DNA from: Ligula intestinalis | Taxonomy: Eukaryota > Platyhelminthes > Cestoda > Diphyllobothriidea > Diphyllobothriidae | Length of the DNA: 64,000 nt | NCBI GenBank assembly: GCA_036362985.1 | Contig: JAYGXS010000003.1 | Location: 69,079,522 to 69,143,521 of the forward strand | Direction of reading: 5' to 3' | In this document: piece after piece, positions 11,781 through 24,320 of the stretch | How positions within the stretch are numbered: the stretch's first letter is position 1 | Layout: each line of letters starts with the position of its first letter | Position numbers and translations under genes: made by a program | Notes under the pieces: model-generated | The model's input: only the letters and a program-made list of their open reading frames with translations | Databases searched by the model: none | Told to the model about the DNA's origin: nothing

Positions 11781-12853
11781 GTATTGTAAATTACTTAGAT
11801 GAAACCACATAGTTTTTATTTGCTGTTCGTTCAACCATCTACGTTTTTAAATAATTTCCCACCCATTTCGCATATACGGACTTACCCCTTCGGTCGCACA
11901 TGAAAAAAATTATTTGTGGGAATCAAATTTTCAGATAAACTTAATTTTATTAATCCCAATGTAACACATGGTAGGATCAACACACTACTCATTGCTTACA
12001 TTAAAATAAAAAGACAATGGAACCTTACCAGGACAAACTGCAAAGATACTGACAATCATAGCTATCGCAAGACAGCTTTAGGTGACGTCATAACGCCACC
12101 AAAGCCTGAAACCAGCAGATGTGTGCAAAATTCATGAAAATAACATAAAAGAAGACTTCAGCTAAAATTTACGGCATAAAAATTTGCTTATGCTCAATAG
12201 TTAATTAAAAATTACTCAGTGGCATGTTAAACCTCTGTGACAGTAGTTTAAATGAAAATACTGAATGAAATTCGCACTGCCCGAAAACCCTGTCACCCAT
12301 CTCAGTTTTCCAGACTGCCTTCTTCAATAAATATTCAGGCAAGGGATTTTGAGAAAAATTCTTAGAGACGTCATAATGAACAATCTAGAAAAAATAATCA
12401 TCACCAGCCCTTTCTATCACGTAATAAAAGCGAAGCCTGCATGAATGACTGAGATGGCAGTCGAGGGTCAGATAGGAGGTTTATTAAGAGTAAGCTTAAC
12501 TGAGTCATTTTAAGCAGAATGAACCAAGTGAAAACGTTAAGGGAGACTAAAATATTCATGTCAGACTTACTATACGTCACGAGCTAGCCATGTCTAATCC
12601 CGGTGAGCGCCCAATTAACACTGACAAACCTCTAGTGACTTACAAACATTAAATGTTATTTAAAGAATTGCTCAATATTATCGATAAGATTATTTTGCTA
12701 CGAGTCTACGCAGGTGGACTTTTTAAAGTGTTTTTCATTAATGTACACACGAACTGGCTGTCTCCGAAGAATCAAATGATAGAGAAAAGTCGGTCGTCTT
12801 TTGCTATTTGAAGAGGTTAATTACCATGGACTAAAGCTACTGTCTATCGTTTA

Positions 12854-12960
12854 CTAAGTCAAGTCAAGTCAAGTCAAATTTATTAAAGGAAATATAGGCA
12901 AACGCCTTTGAACTCCCTCTTGGTACATAGGATTTAAGAAATGCATCGGCCAAGCCGAAC
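12854..12960 (-). mobile_element. 3' end of a non-LTR retrotransposon with pentanucleotide tail
   Basis: On the + strand, four AAGTC/TCAAG pentamers (about 12857-12877) run into AAATTTATTAAAGGAAATAT. Read on the minus strand this is an element end, AATAAATTTGACTTGACT. A short 3' UTR, an AATAAA-like signal and a microsatellite tail are typical of 5'-truncated CR1/Jockey-type insertions. No coding part remains. Confidence 0.6.
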
Positions 12961-12997
12961 AAGTCAAACAGGCTTAGATTTGGAGGACGTGTAGGTA

Positions 12998-13979
12998 AAG
13001 TAAACGCCGATAATCATGCAATATTTCGACATATGCGAAAGACTAATACTCTTTCGCTAATCGGAATTGACTCCAGTTGTGATATTGACTTTTGTGTATT
13101 GCATTCTGAAGTCATGATAGGCATTTGGCTTTTTAGCGGGCTTCGCTTCGACTCCTAGCAAAACGTATATATTTTAAAAACTGATTACGTAAGTAGTATG
13201 TCTTTTATCATTGATTTAGACTGTCTTTAAATATTCAAACATATTTTAATGGAAAACATACAGAAGAAAATATTTTTTTGTACTTGTTTGATATAAAAGG
13301 ACGCGTTCTTTAAATTTTTACCCGAAGAAAGGGAAGCTTTTGATTTTAAAAAGTTTTCTCATTGCCGAACAATTTTCTTAACAAGTGAATGCTACACTCA
13401 TATTCAAGGTTTAAAAACTGCGCACTGTGTGCATTCTGTTTAAAGAAATGTACAGTTTTGCCTACAGTTTGAGAAAGACGTCCCATAGTAGTCATCAAAT
13501 ACTGTAATAGATTTTGAATATATTTTATGCAGTACAGGAAGCACTTATTAATTGACGGATACGATATATTATGGATGAAAACCTAACAATCGTAAAAGCT
13601 CGTGATTAGCAGCTAACTTAAAACCGAAAACTCCCCTTTCTTTGAGGATAAAATTTAAAGAACGCGTAATTTGCTATCAAACAAGTACAAAAATAATTTT
13701 CTCCTGTATGTTTTTCATTAAAATATACTAACATTTATAAAGGCAGTCAAAATCAATGATAAAAAGGCATACTACTTAAGAAGTCAGTTTTTAAAATCGA
13801 TACGTTTGGCTAGGTGTCGGAGCACAGCTCGTTAAGAAGTTGGCTTCCTATCGTGACTGAAATAACTTCAGAAAACACTAGACAATAATCAATATCACAA
13901 CTGGAGTCAATTCCGATTAGCGAAAGAGTATAAGTCTATCGCATATGTCAAAATATTGCATGATCAACGGCGTCTACTG
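12998..13979. mobile_element. Tc1/mariner-type MITE-like element, copy 2 (long inverted repeats)
   Basis: A 982-bp element flanked by TA at 12996-12997 and 13980-13981. The right end, read inward on the minus strand, is CAGTAGACGCCGTTGATCAT, matching AAGTAAACGCCGATAATCAT at the left end. Inverted similarity extends over about 350 bases of each arm, for example GCGAAAGA with CTAATCGGAATTGACTCCAG near 13050 and its inverse near 13910. There is no transposase. It is the best preserved copy here. Confidence 0.8.
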
Positions 13980-15509
13980 TATTGCGTGCAGAAGAGATCA
14001 GTTTACACAACGTACTAAAGGCCGCGTAACTTTCATGATGAAATTTGCTTTGGTTTTGTTGCTTATATTGGTTCACAGTATTTACATTCAAAGAGAAGAT
14101 TTAATTCTCCGAAAGCTCTTTACTTAGGAAAATTGCCATTTAAGTTAGGTTTAATGAGATAAATGTGCATTAATTTTGGCAAAATCAGGAGTTATGTCGT
14201 TTCAAAGAAATTTCGTATGCTTATACGTAGGACAGAAACAAAATGTTTATTAATATACATTTGATATGGGAGAACTGCAAAATAAGTAAAAAATGGATAT
14301 ATTATACTTTCCAGAACTGAAAAAGTTTGTATCAAGTTGCTAAATTGGAAGCAAAACGAAATTTAAGGAATCACATTTTTTTCAAAATCAAGGAACAATT
14401 TAAATTTTAAAAATTATGTTTAGCTAAGCTGTCAAGTTTTCTTTGCACAAAATGCGGCGAGAAAACGTTTTCGTCACCTTTTGTTTAACCACACGGCTCA
14501 CCTTGGCATTTTAGCATAGTGATTTCATATGTTACCGGAAAGGTTATGCAAAGAAGGCCTTAATGAATATTAGTCATGTAGAATTATAATTTTTTGTAAA
14601 CTATACGTTTCGTTCATGCGTTGTTCAGAAAATGAGTGGCAAATGAATAAAATTGCCATATGTATGGTCAGTCATTTTCGCATTCGCAATATTATAACAG
14701 ATCGTGGAATTATTCCATATATGCGCAAAATAACCCAGTATAAAGAAAAAGGCGTGTTGGTCCATTTCCAGTCAAACTAAATCATTTATATTCAGGTAAA
14801 TTTAAACATATTGTCAAAGTCTCCTATTTCATTGTGAACTTATCTTGTAAAATTTAATATAACAGAAATTTGTCAGCCGAATATAAAATCAAGGCTTTTT
14901 TAAAGAGGTAACCTTTTAAGGAAATTTTCATTAATCTTATGAATAGCAACATCCAAGTTAGCTTGCGGATGTTCTGCATGCTCGACACTTCAGACATTTC
15001 TATATATGATCCACCTGGCCATCTTAATAAGAAGTAATACTTAAAAACACTTTCTTTCGGAAGATGCTCTTCATGTATGCATGTTGATGTAAATTTCGAA
15101 CCAAAGGTGAATTGCTGGATTAACAAATGAAGATAGTGAAAACGCAGGAAACAATTCCACAATTACAAGGACGATATTAAAAAATATCTACCTATTAATG
15201 GTTATCTGTGCAAAAAGTGACAAAAGTAATTTTTTTGTTATATAATCAAAGTGTTTACGTAAACATTTCAGCTAAACAAAATATTTAAATTCATTCTTCT
15301 TAATTGTAGCTATGTTTTACGTTTCCGAAACTTTGCTGTTATCGGGAAATTTTTATTTTTGTTAACAAACACTTAGTTATTCTTACATTTAACTTTTAAA
15401 TAAACATAATGCTGCTTAAAATAATTGGAAGTTTTCCTTCATAAATTCATACCGGTATGTGAGTAATGGTCAAACTTTTTCAAAGTTATGTAATTCACAC
15501 GGTTTTTAG

Positions 15510-15632
15510 CGCATCATGTATTTTAGTTGATCCAATTGTATAAAATCTTGCGTCATTTGGCGGGATTCAAACCTGCACAGGAGGGAGACCTTTTACTAAA
15601 GCCAACGCTCTATTCAATTGAGCTACGAATTT
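15510..15632 (-). mobile_element. tRNA-derived SINE-like element, copy 1 of a close pair
   Basis: On the minus strand, GTAGCTCAATTGAATAGAGC (A-box-like) is followed by GGTTTGAATCCCGCC (B-box-like), then a short body ending near 15510 with CAATTGGATCAACT. The distance between boxes fits a tRNA head. The second copy, 300 bases away, shares head and body. Confidence 0.6.
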
Positions 15633-15814
15633 CACGCTTCAGACCGTGAGTTTAATCACACTAGAATCGATATTAACCATCCAACTTTGCCGCTGATATG
15701 GAATCCACAAATAGGGGACAGCAAGTTGACTGCCCAAGCAGGATTTCCTAAGCAATCATCTAGAATCCACCAGAATGACTACTAGGCTGACTTAATTATT
15801 AAGTTGATTTTGGA

Positions 15815-15937
15815 AGATTTAGTTAATGTAGTTGACCCAATTGTGAAAAAACTTGCGGCATTAGGTGGTACTCGATCCCGCATAGGAGAGGGGGCTTTTG
15901 CGCAAGCCAACGCTCTACCTACTTGAACTACGAATGT
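15815..15937 (-). mobile_element. tRNA-derived SINE-like element, copy 2 of a close pair
   Basis: Same orientation and layout as its neighbour: GTAGTTCAAGTAGGTAGAGC, then GCGGGATCGAGTACCACC, then a body containing CAATTGGGTCAACT. The T-arm has drifted (GATCGAGTACC), so it is unlikely to be a functional tRNA. Confidence 0.6.
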
Positions 15938-18900
15938 TCCCTTTCACATCTGTCAAGCGAACTTAATAATTAAGTCAGCCCCTTTTCCTATGACTTATAA
16001 TTGACATTTACCCTATGTAGTATTGTTTGTTTGCGTTGACGATTTTATTTCTGTAGATATTTTCACCCACCACGCCGATTTCACCCAGTAGCACATACTG
16101 ATAAAGATCGCAATAGCAAGTCGACGGCCAAACCACACCATTTTTGATTTTCTACATGTTCAAATTTTAGTTGTTTTGTGCACACACCAGAACTAGCCAC
16201 CTTATTTGTTGCGGTTTTCCCATCTCTGACAATGGACTCCTACAGGAGCCCAAAAGGTCAGAGGAATAAAATAATGATTCCGGTGTTCGATAAAACTTTA
16301 TCTTCTCAAAATATGTACAATTTCGGAATTCGAACGTTTGCCTCCATCCCTTTAGTTCAGTTTATATGGCATAATGGGCATTTTTTTGGCTAGATGGGGA
16401 GTAGCCTAATATTAAATAAATCTTCTATGATATTAAGTATGGCAAAACCAAAGTTTTTATTAATATGCATTGTGCTATCTAAAAACCCTAAAGTAAATGA
16501 GAAACGTTTAAAATATATCCCTCTTGGCATCGGAGAGTGTATTCCAAAGTTTCTTAAACTCAAGTAAAGCTTATTTTGAGAGTTCAAACTTATTTACAGA
16601 ACGGAGGAACAGATTCAGTTTAAAAAATTTTTTTTAGTAGGGATTTCTGGTGGGGCTGCGTGGGCAGCGTGTGAAGTGCCCCCCTCAGGCTCACGAACAC
16701 CTGATTTTAGGGTAAAGGATTGATGGGGCATGTCAGTGAACAATTTTGATCGAAAATATTTCGTGAATTAAAAAAGTTACAAAAGTAAGTTGGGTGGCGT
16801 ACTGAAACCTTAGGCGGACACTGAAGCACGCTTTAATACCATCGCTAACCCCCTACGGAACCGTTGGCGAGCGCGTGCATGCAGGGGGAGTGTACTCCAA
16901 CATCGGGCAATTCCTTTAAGCAAAGTTTCTAGTGCTTCTGCCAACATCAACTAGAAAGAAGGGTTAACGCATTAAAAAAGTGAAACGATTGTGCAAATCA
17001 TCCTACTTAACATTTGCAAGTAAGCGATTATTCCCATGGTTAATTTAAAAGACCAATGTTGCTTAAGAAGCTGACTAAAGCGGTTTTTTGTATGCGGCGG
17101 CCCTCTGAGGACCACTGTGCAGTTCAATGCTATCATATGTTCAATGCTGGATCAAAGGATGGTGTTTAGAAAACTGAGAGAGTGTGTGTTAGTGAACCTT
17201 CTTAAAAATTATGAAGTTCGCTATAATACATAAGGACCGTTCGAAGCCCCAACTTGGAAACGCTACCTATTTTTTGCCAAACTGTTAAATGTTTTGCCAC
17301 AAAATGCACTTAAAGAAGTTTTCTCCAGATATTTTTACCGCATCAAGTATTTAGGACGTGGCCAAAAGTACCGATATAATGTCGGAAAGGTGAAAGTAAA
17401 AGCATATCTTGTAAAATTCAGATCATGCAGAAATATAACTCTCTTTACTATGATTTCATACTATGATTCTTAAAACACAACATACATCAAGTAAGTAATA
17501 ATTGCAATATCCTAGTAGTAATTTTGTGACGATTTTGTGCATTCGTAAGCTTAGAAGAGAGAGTTAAATTAATACGCTTTATTGAAAAATACCTAAGCTT
17601 AAAGCGAAGAGTGAGCTCTTTTATATGCAGTCATAATGAATCATTTAACGCCAGTTAAATTAAAAACGCTACCACAATTCTGTGTTTTCATTTAAGCTAG
17701 ATCACAGTAGTCAAGTGTTGACGAAATCTCATATGGCAAGGAAAGGATGTGTTGGAAAAGGAAAATATGCACGGATTATTGTCTGCTGCATATCTGATGG
17801 AAGTGATTGCAAGAGAGATAAGCTACTTCAGCAAGTTATTTTATTAATCTTCAGAATAGCAATACCAAAAGTCTTTTGTGGATGACTTTTTGCTCTTCAA
17901 TGCATTTTGCTTTTTGAAGAAATTTCTAGATATAGCTCATACGGTCATCCCAAACGCATATTTTTCGATAAATGCTTTTAATACATCTCTTATTCTAAAC
18001 ATTTTGACCAGAACTTCAAACAAACTCTGTGTTTATGAACCAAGTCATTTAAGCACAGAAGATGGCCATACATTTGTCGGACTTCAAATGTCAATTTTGT
18101 GTGAAGTTCTTATTAAATAACGGCAGTATATATAAGATATTTTTGACTAAGGAAGTGGTATTTTGGTATAAAATGTGGAAAGGTTAACTTAACAATAATG
18201 TTTAATTTGTTATTGTAATTTATAGTTATGCTTACCTCTTAACAAGCAATAAGTACTTCATATGCTTCCTTTAAGTAACAATTTTTGCTTAGATGGTTCA
18301 CTATCATTTTCAGAATTTCAAGCATGCATTATTCTCGGTTGGCGAGTCATTATCAGTCGTCCGCAAACTTCGGCAATTTACACGAACTATGCGCCGTGCT
18401 GTATAGCGGAAAAGGCGAGCATCCATAGTTTGCAGATGGCTAGACCCGACGGACTTGTCCTGCAATCATGGCATTCATGAATTAATCTCTTCATAAAAAC
18501 TGACACGTTACAGCAACTTGCAATGAAGTGTTTTTAGCAAATAATCATGCACGAACACCGGAGGCTGATATCCGATGGGGTTTGCATAAAGGATTTTGAC
18601 TAGCAGCAGATACATTCGATAATTTGTTTTCATCATCCTTTGTTTGTATCGTAACATCTAATGCATAATAACAGTCTCGTGCCAATTTTGCTTAACAAAG
18701 TTTTGTTTTGCGTACTTTAAACTTCGTTATCCTTTATTGTAGAATAAATACTTGTTAAATCTCAACAATAAGTTATCTTCAAAAAAGTTGGACTTACCAA
18801 ACAACGGAAATTGCTGGTTTTACTCATCATAATAAGCATAATGAGAGAATGCATTTTTAAACAAGTAGATATGTGCTTATAATAATATTACGTATTAAAA

Positions 18901-19307
18901 GAAGGAGTGTTTTATATTTTAGACTATTTTGTTATCTTTTAAAAGAGGTTATCATCTCGCCTATGTTGCTTGGCATTTGAAATTCCCTCTATATTAAAGG
19001 AAATAAATTCCCTGATTGCCTGATATAGTTCCAACTTCGACGAAACTTTTTCTAAAGTAACTTCATTTCTGGGCGTAACCAAACCGGCCGCATCTGACGA
19101 AATTTTAAAAGCCTAGAAGGGGCCTGGGCAATTTATTTGGCGTTTGAAACGTCATTGAGGATGTCTGTTTTTATCCGTTTGTCGTGCCCTCATTAAAATA
19201 CTCAATAGAAAGATACTGCCTTATTATTTGTCTGGAATATTTTGCAAACAAATCCTTAAAAGTAGTGTTGTTACATTCAAACACCACCACCTACTACGTT
19301 TGATGAC

Positions 19308-19409
19308 ATGGAACGCTCCAATGCCTCAGCTGTCTTTCTGAGGTATGCCCTCATTATGTTGATGTTGAGCATCTTAAGAAGAATAATAAGGAAATGCATT
19401 TCGAAATAT
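19308..19409 (+). pseudogene. Gene B exon 1: first helix, splice donor lost
   Basis: MERSNASAVFLRYALIML aligns codon for codon with gene C's MERSVAAAVFLSYFLIVL, ending ISKY where C has FPKE. The flank before the ATG is also conserved (TTTGATGACATG versus CTTGACGACATG). C's GAG|GTGAG donor is TATCTG here. Confidence 0.65.
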
Positions 19410-20129
19410 CTGTAATTGCAGAAGAAGTGTAGCATTATGTCAGCGGTTTGTTGATTTTAACAGCAGCTACTAATATTCACCCGCTAGTTTGACCGTTTCT
19501 CAGAGCACGTTTTCGAATTTGATATGGTATCAATGATAAAGCAACTCCGAGGGTTTGCTTGAAGAAAGGTGGTTGAAGGCTGTTTGTCCGTTAATAAAAT
19601 TGTGATGTTAAGAACGCATTAGCATGAGGTTTTAAAATAGTTTGGTTGGAGCAGGACCAATTTTTCAATGTTTGTACAATATCTAATAAGCTTGATACAA
19701 TAAAATGAAAAACTGCAACTTTTGAACCAGATAATGACGAGAGAATATCACGTCTTCAGAGCACGCCATGCTAGAAGAACTTCTGGCTGTAACACCATCG
19801 TTTGCAGTTTGGTATTCTCAGTGAACTTTATAACATGCTTTATTTAATGTTGTAGACCATCCATTTAACTAACAAGGCTTTATCTTCCTTTTAAAGCACA
19901 TCTGCGTATCTATAAAACAGGGCAGTGCTATTAAAAATTCAAATTGTTCTGAACAATAACGCTGCTCAAATGCATGTCCACTTTAAACAGGTTTTTGTGG
20001 TACAAACATATAAATAACTGAAAGCGTGAAGATGGGGATCATTCGAAAGAATGCACTTTGAAATGCTCAGAAACCACGGTGGCATCATTTCTCTCGTGTA
20101 TTTCTATACGCCATTTTTTTAATTTTTAG

Positions 20130-20246
20130 AAAAAGACTGCTACTGGAACTGAGGGTCCGACAAATTTTGGAACATTGATTTTAGCTTTTGTTACTGAATT
20201 GACGTGGGTGGCAAAGTCTCTGTATAGTAGCGCCTTCAGATTGCAG
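20130..20246 (+). pseudogene. Gene B exon 2: second helix
   Basis: 117 bases, the same length as gene C exon 2. The acceptor is TTTTAG and the donor GTAAGC. It reads FGTLILAFVTELTWVAKSLY, against FGTLVVALIAEYIWATMFLY in C. The TW/IWA segment corresponds to the DUR3 S-WTWAATLLQSS region. This exon itself is open. Confidence 0.7.
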
Positions 20247-20373
20247 GTAAGCACTGTTCAAATAAAAGGCTTTAAAAGAGGCTTCTATGTTCATTTTCAC
20301 CATGCCTTCATGCACAATGTCGTCGTTATGAGAAATTTAAATCAATCTCATGACTTTTCACTTCAAACTACAG

Positions 20374-20585
20374 TTTGGCATCGCTGGCCCCGTCTGGTTC
20401 TCTACCATGGCTATATTTCCCTCCGTCCTCTTCGCCATCATCTTAACGCAGTTAAGACGACGGGCACCAGGTGCTAGGACCTTCCTTCAAGTGTCACATC
20501 CTCGATTCGGGAACCACGCTCACATGGTCCTGCGTGCTTTCGCCCTCCTTAACAACTTTTTTCATCCCTGCCTCGGTGATATCAA
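20374..20585 (+). pseudogene. Gene B exon 3: FGIAGPVWF and RRRAPGA motifs, +1 frameshift
   Basis: It contains FGIAGPVWFSTMAIF and QLRRRAPGARTFLQVSHPRFG, then AHMVLRAFALLNN. These are the DUR3 G-I-S/A-G-P-x-W and K/R-R-x-A-P-x-A-x-T-F-L signatures. It is 212 bases against 211 in C: an extra T at 20557-20562 shifts the frame to a stop at the exon end. The donor is GTAGGT. Confidence 0.75.
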
Positions 20586-22929
20586 GTAGGTTTTGGAGGG
20601 AATTTAGGTGTCTTCTTGATATGCGAGCATCGCTTTTTCTGTTGCTTCGTCCTTTTTTGCGTAAGCTTGCTTGTAATTATAAGCTTTTTTAGAAAAAAAT
20701 AAGGCCGTTGTTGTTGGTTTAGTTGTTTTGAAATTTTTTAAGGTGGTGAAGACTTAGGGTGGCGTTTATCACTAGAAAAAGGAAGATACAGAAATGAAAG
20801 AAGATAAAACTTTACTACTAAAGATAAAATGTGTGTCTTTTCAAATCCATACCATGCATAAGTTATCCAACTTTTTTGTTAGTCCTTATTTTTACAATCA
20901 CTGTCAATGTTTGATGTAATTTCTTCTTTCAATATTTTGATAACAAGTCATGGGCGTCATACCTTTCTTCTTGTTTCTGTCATAGCTTCGTCTCGTGCTC
21001 ATTCGTTTGCCTACACCAAAGCCATCGGTAGCTTTCCTCCTTCGTTTTCTTCGCTTTTTGCTATTCCTTTTTATTTAATTCACTAGCATCCTCAGCGTTT
21101 TAAGTGTCCTTGTGGTCATACTCACTAAACTCACAACGCAGGGTTGAACCTGCTTTCGTATTTCCCCATTAAGGACTTCTAAGTACTTACCGCAACAAAA
21201 CTCGGTTAACCCCTGGATTCTCATCCATCCTTAGCTTTCAATTATTATCCTTGAGTAATTCAGCCGCTATTATGCCACGTCCAAAGTTATCGCGTTACAT
21301 TATATAATTATATGTTCCATTTCCAACATTTAGAATTAACTGATGCGGTATCACTTGACACATACTCATATCAAGTAGTAGACTCTATTTCTTGCTTTTC
21401 TTTATTTTTATGGCCTATTGTTTCGCCTGTTTATTAAATAACCGCTTTCCCTCCTTACCTACAGTAAAGAAAGTGCTGGATGCATCATGTCTAAGTCTGT
21501 AAAAGTTTGAATATTTCTTGCAACGAACGGATTTATGGAAATTCAGAAATAAAAATAAGAAGAATTAGTCATAATTTATACTTTAAATACTATACGAAAT
21601 ATTTATACGTTTTTAAGAAAAATAAAATTTTTCTGACAATGTTCAAGTTTCGGAGACGGAAAAATAATTATAAATAAGAACAATAAATTTAAATATTTTC
21701 GTAATTTGCAAACGATTTCCTAATATAAAATGAACTCTTCTTTATTTAAAATATTTTGTCAATATATCCATTAGGGGATTATCGAAAAAAGTCTGGTATC
21801 GCTTCGGTCTTTTACAGTTTTCGTTTAATTTGTGGTCAATTTCGCTTACATTTGACGTTTACATCAAAACCTTTAAAATGAGATATACTTAAAGGACATT
21901 TCCCGAAAAAATATAAGTTTTTGGATCTTCGTTTTTATAAAGGTAGTCATGAGAGTGGTATTAAAAAATATCTCCAAACAACGAACCACATTGTTGAGCA
22001 TACAAAACGTCCACAGAATACATCGTGTGTTGTTGTTCCTAAGATCAATAAAAAAAAGTCCCTAAGAGGTTTCCGCTTAAAAACTGCTTTGAGTAGACAT
22101 TTGGCTGACGAATTTTTCTGTGTTATTTTCCGAGGTAAAATCTCAACGAATTGGAATACTTTTGAATCTTAATTTTATTGACCTGAATATGAAAGGACTT
22201 ACTTTTTTCTTAATAATGGATTACTTTCTGCATGTGTGGATTAATTTAACGGTTCATTTTAAGCTTGCAAATGCGAAAAACAGGTCATACATGGCAAGTT
22301 TTTGTAATATCTCTTCTTCCTCTTTCTGCTTTGCTTCTAAATAATGCAAAACTGGAACGTATAATTTACAAAAACTTATATTTGTAGATGCCTTACATTA
22401 AATAATGCCTTCTTAACATTACCTTCGCAGTAGCATTTTCGGGCACTTTGCCAAGATAAGCGGTTTAAACGAAATGTGATTGACATTTTTGTTACTGCAT
22501 TTTGCATGGCTAAAATTCACAAGTCAGCTAGACATAGTCCTTGCATTATAAATATACCTAAATTCTGCAACTGAACGCAATTTCTTGAAGTTGGCTTTAC
22601 TTTCATTTGAGCAGTTTAGGATAAAATTTTACAGTTCTGGATGGGTAATTATTCCACCTTTTTAACTTATTCTGGAGTTCTTCCCTGCCGCAACGCATAC
22701 TAATAAAAGTGTTGGTTCTGTCATACCTTATGGAATAAACATTTTTTACTATAAACTAACTCACAATTTAACCACAACTTTACTGAAAACTACAGCCTTT
22801 CTAATTATTTAATCCACCCAGTAATTTAGTAGAGAATAGAGACAACTTTGCTGTCAATTGTGGTTTGGTCTATATAATTATTAAGACCAAACTTCAATTT
22901 CTTTTACCTTGAGAAACAATTTGGGGCTT
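20586..22929 (+). other. Gene B intron with deletion relative to gene C
   Basis: Sequence at about 21600-21790 and 22540-22740 aligns with gene C at about 62940-63110 and 63590-63745. The interval corresponding to C's exons 4 and 5 (60580-61452) is missing. C has about 4.9 kb between exon 3 and the aligned tract; B has about 1.05 kb. The rest is AT-rich with nothing else recognised. Confidence 0.6.
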
Positions 22930-23160
22930 GTGTCAGGTTCACTTAATTAAGGCGAAAATAAATTTTCCATGGGATTGAGGTTGAACTGTTTGGAGGCATA
23001 AACATTTTTCGCAAGCCACAATAAGAAAGGCTGGCTGTAGTTAAAAAAATTTGATAATAGTCTTAAGGTAAATTGTAATCATACCTCCTTTTATCGGTGA
23101 GCCGAGGCATTGTCTTGAAGCATGACAATGCCCATTCGACGCCAGTTGTGGTCGCACACA
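22930..23160 (-). mobile_element. Tc1-like transposase remnant, antisense
   Basis: The minus strand reads HNWRRMGIVMLQDNASAHR, resembling the (L/F)QQDNAxxH segment around the second catalytic Asp of Tc1/mariner DDE transposases. About 49 codons on, QFNLNPMENLF resembles the SPDLNPIENLW segment carrying the third catalytic acid. A stop and probably indels lie between, so it is dead. It abuts the RT frame at about 23160, which explains why a single open frame appears to fuse the two. Confidence 0.45.
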
Positions 23161-24010
23161 CGTAGCAGAAGCCACTCGTTTGACCATTGCTTGAGTCGGT
23201 GCAAATCTGCTTGCAGATTTGCTTCGTCATCTTCGCTACGAATGACCTGCCATAGGTTTAGATCGTCGGTGAACATTGCAATTTCGCAGTTTAATCCACT
23301 TATGCAGTCATCGATATACATTAGGAAGAAAATAGGGCCCAGAACGGAACCCTGGGGGACCCCAATATCACTCGTCACCTCCGCCGATAGCTGATTACCA
23401 AGACATACGGTCTGAGTTCGACCAGTCATAATGTTTGCGATCCATCGGAAAAGGTTGACTTTTGCCCCTATACGTCTGACCTTGTATAGGAGACGTTGAT
23501 GAGGCACAGTGTCAAATGTCTTCTTGAAATCTATGAAAACTGCGTGCACCTTATTTACTTGATCGAGTGCTCTGGTCCATTATTCTAGACAGTAGAGCAA
23601 ATTTGTCGAGCAGGACCGTCCTATATAGAATCCGTGTTGCTTGTCAGAAAGAAGTCGATGACACTCTAAAAATCGCATCAAATCTATTTTGATAATTCGC
23701 TCCATGATCTTGCAGCATAGTGACGGAAGGCTTTTTGGTCTATAGTTGTTTGCGGACGCCCGACTCCCTTTTTATGTATGGGTAAGATCCACACTGTCTT
23801 CCAGATGGGTGGCAGTTGGTCTGTGTTTAGGGACACCGGGAAGAGTAACTGCAGAGGTTCCGCCAACTCTACAACTAGCTTTTTCAAAAGTTTTGCAGGT
23901 ATGCCGTCCGGACCTGGTGAGGTCGTGTCTTGGAGCTTAAGAAGTTCTGGCAATACTGTAACTTCCGTAAGCTCAACTGAGTCAATATTCGAAATCTCCT
24001 CCGTACTCAA
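23160..24010 (-). pseudogene. Non-LTR reverse transcriptase domain (broken)
   Basis: Two frames joined by a shift. The upstream block has SPGPDGIPAKLLKKLV and PPIWKTVWILPIHKKG; the downstream block has FKKTFDTVPHQRLLYKV, GVPQGSVLGP and FTDDLNLWQVI (normally Y/F-A-D-D, here F-T-D-D). This is the standard order of RT motifs in APE-type non-LTR elements. Stops between 23550 and 23700 and the FTDD change indicate decay. Confidence 0.82.
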
Positions 24011-24320
24011 ATTGGTAACGGTTAGCTCGATCTATCTCGTAAAAACCGACTGAAAGAACCCAGATAGATGCTCAGTCTTTGCTTTGTTCTCGCAAATTTC
24101 GGCGCCGTCATCCGTTTTTAACAACGGGATGGGGTCTCTATTTCGGTTAGATCGCCTAATGTAATTAAAGAAGACCTTCGGATTTCCTACTGCACGATTT
24201 ATTACGTCACTCTCGAAGCTTTGGCGGGTTTTCAGTACAAGGCCCTTAACCCTTTATCGCTCCGCTTTGTACTTGTTGTGCGACTTAGTGGTTTTCTCTC
24301 AGGCATGTTTGCCACAGCTT

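Larger units (their letters stand above)
9041..12853. other. Intergenic sequence between genes A and B, part 1
   Basis: Mostly single-copy-looking AT-rich DNA. Segments near 9805 (TTCTTGTCTAGATGCCAC) and 12660-12780 align with about 50395 and 53990-54110, so it is paralogous to the region downstream of gene B. It also holds a PLE scrap (10560-10916) and a SINE-like copy (11640-11780). No host gene is seen. Confidence 0.5.
13982..19307. other. Intergenic sequence between genes A and B, part 2, with 5' flank of gene B
   Basis: AT-rich with no recognisable gene. Two SINE-like copies lie at 15510-15937. Sequence near 18420-18480 (TTTGCAGATGGCTAGACCCG) aligns with about 56015, and 19030-19300 aligns with 56480-56800. 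The promoter-proximal flank of gene B is therefore a copy of gene C's. No TATA or initiator assignment is defensible. Confidence 0.5.

Noticed and set aside
15558..15631. Possible functional tRNA gene on the minus strand.
   Set aside because: The A- and B-box-like blocks are present but the anticodon arm and acceptor stem do not pair canonically, and a sister copy with a shared non-tRNA body lies 300 bases away.
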